From the NCBI RefSeq assembly GCF_001598415.1, contig NZ_BCYX01000002.1, positions 62,001 to 126,000 of the forward strand: a stretch of 64,000 nucleotides of DNA, read 5' to 3'. The stretch's first letter is position 1. Each line of letters opens with the position of its first letter. The DNA comes from Sphingomonas mali NBRC 15500. GTDB lineage: Bacteria; Pseudomonadota; Alphaproteobacteria; Sphingomonadales; Sphingomonadaceae. The notes beneath the pieces were generated by a model. It made no database searches. It was not told where the DNA came from and saw only the letters and a list, made by a program, of their open reading frames with translations. Below are positions 51,742 through 60,425 of this stretch, piece after piece. The position numbers and the translations under genes are program-made.

Positions 51742-53364
51742 TCATGCCTCGACCTTGTCTTTCTTCAGGACGAGACCGTCATATTCGCGGCTGTCGACGA
51801 TCGCCTCGACGATCATCGGTCCTTCAGCGGCAAAGGCGGCGTCGAGCGCAGCACGAAATTCGTCAGGCGCACTGGTGCTGATGACGGGAACACCGAAGAG
51901 ATTACTGCCGCCGATCGTCCCGCCAGGACGCACCGGCGTGCCGTAGATCGGGTTACCCTTCTTCTCCTGCTTGATCCTGATCAGCGCCAGGTCATTGTCG
52001 GTCAACACGACGACGACGATCTTCGTGTTGTAGCGCACCGCGGTCGCGAGTTCGCCGACGGTCATCAGAAAACCCCCATCCCCGACCACCGCGCAGACGG
52101 CGCGATCGGGATGAACCATCTTGGCCGCAATCGCCGCCGGCAGGCCGAACCCCATCGTCGACCAGCCGTCGGTCATAAGTTGCGTGCCGGGCGCCGGTGT
52201 ACGCCAGAGCTGCCCGATCAGATGGGTGTGTGCCCCGACGTCGCAGGCCATGATGCCGTCCTGGGGGAGCATGTCGCGCAAGATCGTCAGGACCGCACAG
52301 GGTCCGAACGGACCATTTCCCGGCTCGAGCTTCTTGAACATCGACGCGCGACGATCGGCCAGGGCCGCCATGTCCCAATCCTTGGCGTCGCTTTGCAATG
52401 CCAGGAGCGCGTCCAGGCTGGTTTCGATGTCGCCGACGACGTCAGCCGCAACGGGATAACCTTCCTCGATATCCGCCGGTTCGGTATCGAGGCTCACCAG
52501 CGGCACTCGCGGCATCCAGCTTTCGTAGTTAAACTCGACCGGATCGTAGCCGACGCCGATGACCAGATCGGCCTGGGCGTGGGTTTCGCCAACCTCGTTG
52601 CTGAGCGCATGGAAGAGGACGCCGGCATAACTGCGATGCTGTTCGGGCAGCAACCCCTTCGCCATCGGCGTCAGGACGACCGGCAGATCGAACCGCTCGG
52701 CGAGTTCCCGAACCTTGCCCCCGACTCCCGCCGCAACGGCGCCAAGGCCCACCGCGATGATCGGCTTGCGAGCAGCGAACAGAGCTTGCGCGGCAGCGGC
52801 GACCGCCGTCGGATCGGCAGTTGGCGGACCCGCGGGCGGGGTGAAGGTGACCGATTCCTCCCCTGCCTCCGTCGCTGACAATCCCACGGGAAGCCCTACG
52901 TGTACCGGGCCGGGACGAGCGCTCATCGCTACTGCCGCCGCGTCGAACAACGTCGCCTTCACCGAGTCCGCGGCGAGCCGCGTCGTCTTCTTGGTGAGCG
53001 GGGCGAATAGCGCCTGGTGGTCGATGCCCATCTGCACGGTTCGGCCACGCAATTTCGGGCCGAATTCATCAGTCAGCGCGATCATTGGAGAGCGATCTAG
53101 CAAAGCTTCGCCGACACCGGTCGCGAGATTCGTGGCGCCGGGACCGAAGGTGCCGAAACATACCCCCGGCCTTCCGGTAAGGCGGCCATAGACCTCCGCC
53201 ATCATCCCTGCCCCACCCTCGTGGGTCGCCAGGATGAATTCGATGCCGTCGGCCTTGCGGAGCTCCTCCATGTAATCGACCCAGCCCCCACTGGGCACGC
53301 CGAAAACATGCGTCACGCCGATTTCCTTCAGCGCTTCCACCACCTTGGTTGCTACTTTAGCCAT
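51742..53364 (-). CDS. Thiamine-diphosphate-dependent enzyme (acetolactate synthase/2-oxoacid decarboxylase type)
   Basis: A 540-residue ThDP enzyme with the three domains of the POX/ALS group. The catalytic Glu is in THEGGAGMMAEVYGR, the middle domain has PIIAVGLGAVAAGVGGKV, and the cofactor motif is VVGDGGFLMTVGELATA ... VLTDND (G-D-G-x27-N type). Its neighbours are an aldehyde dehydrogenase (13 bases upstream) and, opposite, an aspartate-dehydrogenase-like gene. Decarboxylation of an aryl or alkyl 2-oxoacid to an aldehyde would link these, but carboligation cannot be ruled out. Branched-chain amino-acid synthesis is unlikely in this setting, and no small subunit is present. Confidence 0.9.
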   Translation of the reverse strand: MAKVATKVVEALKEIGVTHVFGVPSGGWVDYMEELRKADGIEFILATHEGGAGMMAEVYGRLTGRPGVCFGTFGPGATNLATGVGEALLDRSPMIALTDEFGPKLRGRTVQMGIDHQALFAPLTKKTTRLAADSVKATLFDAAAVAMSARPGPVHVGLPVGLSATEAGEESVTFTPPAGPPTADPTAVAAAAQALFAARKPIIAVGLGAVAAGVGGKVRELAERFDLPVVLTPMAKGLLPEQHRSYAGVLFHALSNEVGETHAQADLVIGVGYDPVEFNYESWMPRVPLVSLDTEPADIEEGYPVAADVVGDIETSLDALLALQSDAKDWDMAALADRRASMFKKLEPGNGPFGPCAVLTILRDMLPQDGIMACDVGAHTHLIGQLWRTPAPGTQLMTDGWSTMGFGLPAAIAAKMVHPDRAVCAVVGDGGFLMTVGELATAVRYNTKIVVVVLTDNDLALIRIKQEKKGNPIYGTPVRPGGTIGGSNLFGVPVISTSAPDEFRAALDAAFAAEGPMIVEAIVDSREYDGLVLKKDKVEA

Positions 53365-53377
53365 TTTCAGCCCTTCT

Positions 53378-54904
53378 TCATGATGTTGCGGGCGTGGCGG
53401 AACCAAGGTCCACGCACAGATATTTGAGTTCGGTGAATTCCTCGATGCCGTGGCGCGAACCCTCACGGCCCAGTCCGGACTGTTTGATGCCCCCGAAGGG
53501 AATCGGCGCGCCGGTCATGCTGACGGTGTTGATCCCGACCATTCCGTATTCGAGTGCATCGGCGACGCGGTGCGCGCGAGCCAGATCGCGCGTGAAGACA
53601 TAGGCGGCGAGGCCATATTCGGTATCGTTTGCCGCCGCGACGACCTCGGCCTCGCCATCGAAGGGGATCAGCGCCGCTACCGGGCCAAACGTCTCTTCGC
53701 GGGTAATGAGCATGTCGAGGGTGACGTCGGCAAGAACGGTCGGCGCGAAGAACAAGCCGCCCAGTTCATGGCCGCCCCCTCCGGCCACAAGCCGCGCCCC
53801 TTTTCCGAGCGCATCGTTCACATGTGCCGCAGACTTGTCGAATGTCCGCTGGTTAATCAGCGGCCCGAGCTCGACGCCGCCATCAGTTCCCGCACCGACC
53901 CTAATACGCGCGGTGGCGACCGCGAATGCGTCGACGAACGGCGCATAAATATCGCGGTGGACGTAAATCCGATTGGCGGCGAGGCAATCCTGGCCGCTCG
54001 TCTGGAACTTGGCGGCGACCGCCGCTGCCGCGGTAGAGTGGATATCCGCATCGGGAAAGACGAGCAACGGCGCGTGCCCGCCCAGTTCCATCGATACCCT
54101 CTTGAGCGTCGGCGCGCATTGCGCCGCGAGAATTCGCCCGACCTCGGTTGATCCTGTGAAGGACAGCCCGCGCACGGCAGGATGCCGGCACAATTCTCCG
54201 ACGAGGGTCGGCGCGTCGCCCGTCAATACGGAGAAGACCCCGGCCGGGATGCCGACATTTTGGGCGATCATCGCCAATGCCAACGCCGAGAACGGCGTTT
54301 CGCTCGATGGCACCGCAACGACCGTGCAGCCGGCAGCCAGCGCAGCAGCGGCCTTCCGGGTGAGCATCGCGGACGGAAAATTCCAGGGCGTCACTAAGCC
54401 GACGACCCCGAGCGCCTCACGCTGGGTCAGCAGCTTTCGATGCGGCAGATGGCTCGGGATGACCTCGCCATAGACGCGGCTCGCCTCTTCGGCGAACCAA
54501 CGCACGAAGCTGGCGCCATACTCGACCTCGCTTAGCGCATCGGCCAGAGGTTTTCCCTGCTCGGCGGTCATGAGCGCGGCGAGTTCGCGCTTACCCTCCA
54601 GGATCGCGTCGGCCCATGCCAGCAAATGGTTGCCGCGCTCGCGCGGCAACAGGCTTTTCCAGGCACGCAAAGCTTGCACCGCGCCCGCGATCGCCTCCTT
54701 CATATCGTTCACGTCGAGATCCGGGACGGTGCCGACCAGCGCCCCGCTGGCCGGATCGAGAACCTCGATCTTGCGTTCGGCAAGAACCCATTTGCCGTTG
54801 ATCAACGCGGCCTCCCGCAAGAAGCGCCGCATGGCGCGAGGACCGCGCTGCGACTGCAGATCGACGAGATTATCCACTGGCATCGCGTGCACCGTCCCCT
54901 TCAT
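53378..54904 (-). CDS. NAD(P)-dependent aldehyde dehydrogenase
   Basis: An aldehyde dehydrogenase of about 508 residues, near succinate-semialdehyde dehydrogenase in type. Marks are PWNFPSAMLTRKAAAALAAG, FTGSTEVGR, the general base in SMELGGHAPLLVF, the catalytic Cys in TSGQDCLAANR, and EETFGPVAALIPF near the C-terminus. It should oxidise the aldehyde made by the ThDP enzyme downstream. The start is uncertain: 54904 is given, 54883 is possible; the frame reaches 54943 but would begin inside the operator. First gene of the ALDH / ThDP enzyme / ferredoxin operon. Confidence 0.9.
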   Translation of the reverse strand: MKGTVHAMPVDNLVDLQSQRGPRAMRRFLREAALINGKWVLAERKIEVLDPASGALVGTVPDLDVNDMKEAIAGAVQALRAWKSLLPRERGNHLLAWADAILEGKRELAALMTAEQGKPLADALSEVEYGASFVRWFAEEASRVYGEVIPSHLPHRKLLTQREALGVVGLVTPWNFPSAMLTRKAAAALAAGCTVVAVPSSETPFSALALAMIAQNVGIPAGVFSVLTGDAPTLVGELCRHPAVRGLSFTGSTEVGRILAAQCAPTLKRVSMELGGHAPLLVFPDADIHSTAAAAVAAKFQTSGQDCLAANRIYVHRDIYAPFVDAFAVATARIRVGAGTDGGVELGPLINQRTFDKSAAHVNDALGKGARLVAGGGGHELGGLFFAPTVLADVTLDMLITREETFGPVAALIPFDGEAEVVAAANDTEYGLAAYVFTRDLARAHRVADALEYGMVGINTVSMTGAPIPFGGIKQSGLGREGSRHGIEEFTELKYLCVDLGSATPATS

Positions 54905-54931
54905 TCGCCGCTTCACGACAGCGCCAATTAA

Positions 54932-54946
54932 TGTATACCGCATGCG
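54932..54946. promoter_or_regulatory. GntR-type operator, site g
   Basis: TGTATACCGCATGCG, with a further CTATAC next to it, in the divergent promoter of the ALDH operon and the aspartate-dehydrogenase-like gene. Preceded by TTAA as at 51205 and 61431. Confidence 0.55.
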
Positions 54947-55011
54947 CTATACGTCGTCCAGTGGTTGTTGGCGATGTTTCTTTTTTGAATCCAACCGACG
55001 AGGAAAATCGG

Positions 55012-55812
55012 ATGAAGGTAGGCATTGCGGGCTTCGGGGTGATAGGAAAGGCGGTCGGCCGGGCGCTTGACCTGGGGATAGAAGGGGCGACGCTCGAGGC
55101 GGTAGTCAGCGGGAATGCGCAAAAGGCCCGAGACGCGATGCGCGACTATGGCAAGCCGGTGGATGTCGTATCGCCGGCGGAACTTGCTGCATGCTGCGAC
55201 GTGATCATCGAGTGCGCTCCCACGGCAGCGTTTCTCGACATCGTTGAGCCGGCCCTCGCCGCAGGCCGCCAGGTCGTCACGGTGAGCGCGGCAGCCCTTA
55301 TCGAGAACATGCATGTCGTCGATGCCGCGCGCCATGCGGGCGGCCGCATCATTCTCGCCACGGGCGCGCTGCTCGGCCTGGACGCCGTGCGGGCGGCAGC
55401 CGAAGGCGAGATTTACTCGGTGACGATGGTCACCCGCAAGCCGCCAAAATCCCTTATCGGCGCGCCCCATCTCGAACGGAACGGCATCGACGTGACAGAC
55501 CTTACCGAACCCTTGCTGGTCTTCCGCGGCAGCGCGCGTGAAGGAGCCGCCGGATTTCCCGCGAACGTCAATGTCGCCGCATCGCTCGCTCTGGCCGGCA
55601 TAGGGCCCGATCGCACCCAACTGGAAATCTGGGCCGATCCGACAAAGCAACGCAACACGCATACGATCAAGGTCGATGCAGACAGCGTGCGGTTCGAGAT
55701 GACAATCGAAAATGTACCGACGCCGGAGAAGCCTGGCACGGGGAAGGTAACAGCGCTTTCGGTGATCGCCGCGCTCAAGAGTCTCACCTCGACGCTGCGC
55801 GTCGGGACTTGA
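55012..55812 (+). CDS. Aspartate dehydrogenase family protein
   Basis: A 266-residue NAD(P)-dependent dehydrogenase of the L-aspartate dehydrogenase (NadX-like) family. It starts with the Rossmann segment KVGIAGFGVIGKAVGRAL, has DVIIECAPTAAFLDIVEPAL, VTVSAAALIE, ILATGALLGLDAVRAAA, and the family's GFPANVNVAASLALAGIG. Members deaminate L-aspartate to iminoaspartate/oxaloacetate or run the reverse. NAD synthesis genes are absent here and the gene is opposite a ThDP enzyme/ALDH operon with a shared operator, so a catabolic role on an amino-acid-like substrate is inferred. ATG 55012 has GAGG 8 bases before. Confidence 0.88.
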   Translation: MKVGIAGFGVIGKAVGRALDLGIEGATLEAVVSGNAQKARDAMRDYGKPVDVVSPAELAACCDVIIECAPTAAFLDIVEPALAAGRQVVTVSAAALIENMHVVDAARHAGGRIILATGALLGLDAVRAAAEGEIYSVTMVTRKPPKSLIGAPHLERNGIDVTDLTEPLLVFRGSAREGAAGFPANVNVAASLALAGIGPDRTQLEIWADPTKQRNTHTIKVDADSVRFEMTIENVPTPEKPGTGKVTALSVIAALKSLTSTLRVGT

Positions 55813-56116
55813 TAATCTCAAGCGATTGATGGCGGATGTCGGTCCGAAGGCGTTGTCCGCGTGGCGGACTATGCCGGGCCGGTTGCCTTTGGGATGCGAC
55901 TGCCCGTCGCGAACGAGATGCCGAAGGAATTGGCGGCCTGGTTCGGTTTGCCTTGCTGAATCTGTTCTGGCGTTTCCCGTTCGGCCTCAAGGGGCACCGA
56001 GCATAACGCGGATGCGCGTGCCGCCGACGGAAATGGCGCGGTATTCTTTTGAACGGGTTCCGAGGGAAATGCCGGAGGCTGTCACAAGACGCCTCCGGCA
56101 ATAACACGCCCGCGCC
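55813..56116. other. Intergenic region between convergent genes
   Basis: 304 bases between the aspartate-dehydrogenase-like gene and the NTF2-like gene. It holds the hairpin at 56071-56099. No supported gene in the rest. Confidence 0.4.
56071..56099. terminator. Hairpin after the NTF2-like gene
   Basis: GCCGGAGGC (56071-56079) and GCCTCCGGC (56091-56099), perfect 9-bp stem, 11-base loop, 17 bases beyond the stop of the minus-strand gene. It may serve both convergent transcripts. Confidence 0.55.
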
Positions 56117-56503
56117 TTAGGCAACCGGCGCATCGTGGGTGTGATAGATCTTGCTGACCACGATCCACTTGCCGTCCGTCTTGAGAAGATTAAAATAGTC
56201 GGTGAAGCAGAAGCCAGACACGTCGTTCGTATCGATACGGGCGCTGGCTGCGGTCCCGCTGATGTCGATATAGGCGAACACCGCGCGGGCTTCCGGCGAG
56301 GGTCGGAAGGATGTGTCGATCCCCTTGAACAATGTATCGATTGCGCCGCCCGACAGTTTGCCATTCTCGATGCCGAAGATCGTTGCTTCTTCCGCGAACG
56401 CGGGCTTCATGATCGCGCTATCGGCCTGTTTACCGCCTTCAATGTACTTGTTCAGCACTTCGATGATAGCGGCGTAGTCGTCGACATAGGTCGGTTTCGT
56501 CAT
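56117..56503 (-). CDS. NTF2-like / putative lumazine-binding family protein
   Basis: A 128-residue small cone-fold protein of the SnoaL/NTF2 group, close to the putative lumazine-binding family (PF12893). It has YAAIIEVLNKYIEGGKQADS at the start and the long strands AVFAYIDISGTAASARIDT and CFTDYFNLLKTDGKWIVVSK, typical of the family. Function is not known in most members. It is divergent from a TetR gene that probably controls it. Confidence 0.85.
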   Translation of the reverse strand: MTKPTYVDDYAAIIEVLNKYIEGGKQADSAIMKPAFAEEATIFGIENGKLSGGAIDTLFKGIDTSFRPSPEARAVFAYIDISGTAASARIDTNDVSGFCFTDYFNLLKTDGKWIVVSKIYHTHDAPVA

Positions 56504-56754
56504 GATCAGTCCTTCCAGGTTGAAATTACCGGCCTGTCGCCGGATAGGGGGGGCGATCTTCAGACTGCATCTTCGAGCGCTATGGAGACCGAGACCCGCG
56601 AGGCGCTTGGCACGGTTACCGAGCCACCACCAGGAGAACCGCCCTCCCCCTGCGCTACTTAGAAAACTCGGCGCCTAAATTATTGTATCGTTCACTACGT
56701 AATGTAATTTGTAGTCTTCGTTACAGAACGTCAACCCTGTTATGGCTGAAAAAG

Positions 56755-57399
56755 ATGCAACCGTTCGATCCCCCCGCGGCAGACCGCCTGGTGCCTCGCG
56801 CCAAGGGGCGCCCTCGCGCCTTCGATCGCGGCGCCGCGCTCGAAAAGGCGCTAGGCGTGTTCTGGCAAAAGGGTTTCGCGCCCGCTTCGATCGCGGAGCT
56901 GTGTGCCGCGATGGGGATCAATCCGCCGAGCCTGTACGGCGCGTTCGGCAACAAGGCGCAACTCTTCCTGGAGGCGGTCGACCATTATGAGCGTGTGTTC
57001 TGGGACGAGACCTGGGACGCGATGGACATCGAACCGGACGTGCACCTCGCGATTACCGCGTTTTTCGCCGAGGCCGCTGCGATTCTCACCACGCCCGAGG
57101 CTCCATGCGGTTGTGTCGTGGTGCTGGGAGCCATCAATGTGCCGGCCGAGTTCCAGAGCGTCGCCGATGCGCTGAAAGCGCTCCGTGAGGAAGGGCGCAG
57201 CCTGTTCATCGCACGACTCCGCCGGGGGGTCGCCGAGAGGCAGCTGCCTGCCGATACAAATCTCGAGGCGATTGCCAATACGCTGCACACGCTCCTGCAA
57301 GGCATGTCGATCGAGGCGAGCGACGGCGCGTCGCGCGCGCAGCTCGATCAGGTTGCCGAGTGCGCACGGGCGTTGATGCCCGCGCCCCAGAGCCGCTGA
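56755..57399 (+). CDS. TetR family transcriptional regulator
   Basis: A 214-residue regulator. The HTH domain is AFDRGAALEKALGVFWQKGF then SIAELCAAMGINPPSLYGAFGNKAQLF, the form seen in AcrR/YcdC-like proteins, followed by a helical effector domain. Start at 56755 chosen as the longer frame runs into the likely operator (ACTAC-N12-GTAGT, 56694-56715). It probably represses the divergent NTF2-like gene and itself. Confidence 0.9.
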   Translation: MQPFDPPAADRLVPRAKGRPRAFDRGAALEKALGVFWQKGFAPASIAELCAAMGINPPSLYGAFGNKAQLFLEAVDHYERVFWDETWDAMDIEPDVHLAITAFFAEAAAILTTPEAPCGCVVVLGAINVPAEFQSVADALKALREEGRSLFIARLRRGVAERQLPADTNLEAIANTLHTLLQGMSIEASDGASRAQLDQVAECARALMPAPQSR

Positions 57400-57424
57400 A
57401 AGCAGCCGCGGTGGGGATTTAGTG

Positions 57425-57445
57425 GGGCTGAAACGACGTCAGCCC
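57425..57445. terminator. Hairpin between convergent TetR and LysR genes
   Basis: GGGCTGA (57425-57431) and TCAGCCC (57439-57445), 7-base loop, overlapping the stop of the minus-strand LysR gene. Probably a shared terminator. Confidence 0.45.
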
Positions 57446-58320
57446 TCCGCCGCGCTCCTTGACACTCTTAGCGCAGGTGTCAGCAGCGCGATTAGCTCCT
57501 GCCGCGGCGATAACCGGCGATAATAGAGACCGACACGCCGAACTGGTGCGTCCGGCAATCCGATCGTCATGACCGCGCTGCCGGTTGGGCGCGGACCGAC
57601 CCAGTCCGGGATAACGGCGACGCCAAGCCCGGCCGATACCATTGCGACGATCCCGTCAAGCGCGTCGAGTTCGATGCGGTCGTGGACACGCAAGCCGTTC
57701 AGCTTCAGCCAATGATCGACGATCCGCCCACCCCAGTTACGACGATCGTAGCGGATGAACAGCTCACGAGCGACCAGCGCGAGGGGGTCCACGACCGTCG
57801 TGCCGGGCGGTACGATCAACACCAGTGGCTCCTCGATCCAGATCTCGAAGGTCTCGCCCTTGCGCGGCGCAAGCGGTGGCTCGACGACAATTGCCGCATC
57901 GATCGTGCCGGCGAGTACCATGTCGCACAGCTCCGCCGACGTGCCGGGCACGACGACGATGTCGAGGCCGGGGTTGCTCCGCAGCAAGCTGACGAGCAGC
58001 ATCGGGAGCACGCCGGTGCTAGCCGTCGCGATCGTACCGATGCGCAATTCACCGGCCACGATGCTGTGCTCCGTCGCGAGATAGCGAAGGTCAGCGGTCC
58101 GGGCGACGATGTCACCGAGCGATTCAGCCAGACGCGACGCTGCGCCCGTGGGCACCACCATTCTGCCCGTGCGTTGAAGCAGGACGGTACCGATATCCGC
58201 CTCCAGCCTCTTGATCCTGAGCGCCACCGCACCTGGCGTGATCGCCATTCGACGCGCCGCACCGGCGATCGATCCCGTCTCGATGACCGCGAGCAACGTC
58301 TCGGCGAAAACGGTATCCAT
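57439..58320 (-). CDS. LysR family transcriptional regulator
   Basis: A 293-residue LysR-type regulator. The N-terminal HTH is FAETLLAVIETGSIAGAARR plus ITPGAVALRIKRLEADIGTVL, and the effector domain starts at VAGELRIGTIATASTGVLP. The start at 58320 has GAGGAAAG in front. It is divergent from a small VOC-family gene, the usual layout of a LysR regulator with its target. Confidence 0.93.
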   Translation of the reverse strand: MDTVFAETLLAVIETGSIAGAARRMAITPGAVALRIKRLEADIGTVLLQRTGRMVVPTGAASRLAESLGDIVARTADLRYLATEHSIVAGELRIGTIATASTGVLPMLLVSLLRSNPGLDIVVVPGTSAELCDMVLAGTIDAAIVVEPPLAPRKGETFEIWIEEPLVLIVPPGTTVVDPLALVARELFIRYDRRNWGGRIVDHWLKLNGLRVHDRIELDALDGIVAMVSAGLGVAVIPDWVGPRPTGSAVMTIGLPDAPVRRVGLYYRRLSPRQELIALLTPALRVSRSAAEG

Positions 58321-58412
58321 CGTCAGCTTTCCTCTTCTGTGAAGGCACAGAATATCAGCTTTCCTGACGATGCGCGACAGCGCATGGTCTGCTCTCGACA
58401 AGGAGTTTCGCC

Positions 58413-58835
58413 ATGACGCTGCGTCCGTTTCACCTGGCCTTTCCCGTTCACGACATCGACGCCGCTCGCGCTTTTTGGGGCATGACGATGGGCTGCCCGG
58501 AGGGCCGCAGCTCGAACGGATGGATCGACTTCGACTTTTATGGCCACCAGATCGTGACGCATCTCGTCCCCGGCATGGAGGCTCCCGACGCGGGCGGCAA
58601 CGCGGTCGACGGACACCACGTGCCGGTGCCGCATTTCGGCATCGTGCTGGAGATGAAGGACTGGCAGGCGCTCGCCGATCGCCTCGTCGCGGCGGGAACT
58701 AGGTTCGACATCGAACCCTATGTCCGCTTCAAGGGCGAGGCCGGCGAGCAAGCGACTATGTTCTTCCGCGACCCCAGTGGTAACGCGATCGAAATGAAGG
58801 CGTTCGAGGATCTTGCTCAGCTCTTTGCCAATTGA
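58413..58835 (+). CDS. VOC family protein (glyoxalase/dioxygenase fold)
   Basis: A 140-residue single-module VOC protein. It opens [20 protein letters not shown], with His in this first strand, has [21 protein letters not shown] and ends [17 protein letters not shown] with the metal Glu. Such proteins are small dioxygenases, glyoxalase-like isomerases or resistance proteins; this one is related to the uncharacterised type annotated as glyoxalase. It is probably controlled by the LysR protein opposite. Confidence 0.87.
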   Translation: MTLRPFHLAFPVHDIDAARAFWGMTMGCPEGRSSNGWIDFDFYGHQIVTHLVPGMEAPDAGGNAVDGHHVPVPHFGIVLEMKDWQALADRLVAAGTRFDIEPYVRFKGEAGEQATMFFRDPSGNAIEMKAFEDLAQLFAN

Positions 58836-58944
58836 GGCAGGCGCGCGGCTGCTGACGCGCATCACGCCCGAGCTTGCATGTGGCACCCTCCTGCCCGGTC
58901 AGGACATCGTGCGATCAGCGCCGGCAAGGACCGGCACGGAGGTT

Positions 58945-59631
58945 TCAGACGATGACCGTCTCCAACGATCCAAGCCCGGCAATGCTGGCGGTTATCCTGT
59001 CGCCACGGACTACCGGGCCGACGCCCGCCGGCGTGCCCGTGTAGATCAGATCCCCCGGCTCCAGGCGCACGAGCGTCGACAGTTCGGCGATGATCTCGGA
59101 GACATTCCAGATCAACTCGCCGATATCCGCGCGTTGGCGCGCCTCACCGTTGACCTGAAGACTTATCTCGCCGGCATGCGGGTGACCGACCGACCCGACT
59201 GGGAAGAGCCGCCCGAGCGGGGCCGATGCGTCGAAACCCTTCGCCATGTCCCACGGGCGGCCGTGACTCTTGGCCTCGGCCTGGAGATCCCGTCGCGTCA
59301 TATCGATTCCGACCGCATAGCCCCAGACATGGTCCAGCGCCGCTGCGACAGGAATCTCCGCACCGACAATGCCTATCGCCACAACCAGCTCGACCTCGTG
59401 GTGCAAGAGCCGCGTGCGGGCGGGATATGGCGTCGGCGCACCACCTACCACGACCGAGTCGGCAGGCTTGCAAAAGAAGAAGGGACTCTCGCGATCAGGG
59501 TCGGCGCCCATTTCGCGCGCATGCTCGGCATAATTGCGGCCGACGCAAAAGATGCGTCGCACAGGGAACCGGCGGTCATCGGCGGTCGGGACCAACACGG
59601 TCTTGGGCGCAGCGAATGTCAGGTCGGTCAT
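58945..59631 (-). CDS. Fumarylacetoacetate hydrolase family protein (acylpyruvase/hydratase type)
   Basis: A 228-residue short FAH-family enzyme. It has RRIFCVGRNYAEHAREMG, the metal site LLHHEVELVVAIG, YAVGIDMTRRDLQAEAKSHG, WDMAKGFDASAPLG (typical K-G-F-D) and LIYTGTPAGVGPV. It is close in type to fumarylpyruvate/acylpyruvate hydrolases. Last gene of a three-gene operon behind a LigB-type dioxygenase and an alpha/beta hydrolase, so it should hydrolyse or hydrate a ring-fission product. Confidence 0.92.
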   Translation of the reverse strand: MTDLTFAAPKTVLVPTADDRRFPVRRIFCVGRNYAEHAREMGADPDRESPFFFCKPADSVVVGGAPTPYPARTRLLHHEVELVVAIGIVGAEIPVAAALDHVWGYAVGIDMTRRDLQAEAKSHGRPWDMAKGFDASAPLGRLFPVGSVGHPHAGEISLQVNGEARQRADIGELIWNVSEIIAELSTLVRLEPGDLIYTGTPAGVGPVVRGDRITASIAGLGSLETVIV

Positions 59632-59638
59632 CGAGTCT

Positions 59639-60424
59639 TCATCGCGAATTCGACGGCGCGTAGCCGATATCAAAAAGCCATGATTCCAGCACGGCATTGA
59701 ACGCATCGGGGCGCTCGTAAAAAGCTGAATGGCCCGTTCGCGATAACTCGACATAGCGCGAGTCCGGAACACCGGCCTGGAACGCCCGCACGGCCCAGGG
59801 CGGAAACAGAATATCTTCGTCGCCGACGATGAAGAGTGAGGGAACGCCAGAGGCGGCCAACGCCTCCGCGCTATACGAAGGCATATTGCCGTGAAGGGTG
59901 CGCAGCGTAATGGCATTGAAGCCGGCAATTTGGGAATAGAGCGTTGCGGCCGTTGGATTTTCGCGTCGGATTGTCGCGCCCAACACTCTCTCGATCTGCG
60001 TCAGCCCTGCCGTAGCGGCGCCGTTCGCGGCGAACCTATCTGCCACTTCGGGAGGCAGGATCGCCTGCGCCAGGCTGTCCGCCATAACCAGACCACTGAC
60101 TCGATCGGGATGGGTACAGGTCATCGCTAGGCACGTTCCGCCCCCCATCGATTGCCCCACAAGTACTGCCCGGTCGATCTCGGCAGCATCCAGCACGGCG
60201 ATGAGGTCGTCGACGAAACCGGCGCGCCCCTGTCCCTCAACATCGCTCGACAGCCCGAACCCGCGGTGATCCCAGGTAACGATTCGAAAGCGTTCAGCCA
60301 AAGCGGCTACTTGCAGATACCAGCTGGCGTGATTGCCACCCACTCCGTGGCTCAGGACAAGCGGAGGGCCGTCGCCAGTCAGTTCATAATAGAAGCGGCT
60401 CTGGCCGCGGCGTGCAAAGGGCAT
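59639..60424 (-). CDS. Alpha/beta hydrolase, meta-cleavage or enol-lactone hydrolase type
   Basis: A 261-residue hydrolase. Marks are VLSHGVGGNHASWY (oxyanion hole), RIVTWDHRGFGLS, the nucleophile elbow VLVGQSMGGGTCL, acid in FIVGDEDILFPP and His in LSRTGHSAFYERPD. It is of the length and type of 3-oxoadipate enol-lactonase and of C-C hydrolases acting after extradiol cleavage. Seven bases separate it from the FAH gene, and its ATG lies next to the stop of the dioxygenase gene, so it is the middle gene of a tight operon. Confidence 0.92.
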   Translation of the reverse strand: MPFARRGQSRFYYELTGDGPPLVLSHGVGGNHASWYLQVAALAERFRIVTWDHRGFGLSSDVEGQGRAGFVDDLIAVLDAAEIDRAVLVGQSMGGGTCLAMTCTHPDRVSGLVMADSLAQAILPPEVADRFAANGAATAGLTQIERVLGATIRRENPTAATLYSQIAGFNAITLRTLHGNMPSYSAEALAASGVPSLFIVGDEDILFPPWAVRAFQAGVPDSRYVELSRTGHSAFYERPDAFNAVLESWLFDIGYAPSNSR

Positions 60425-60425
60425 G

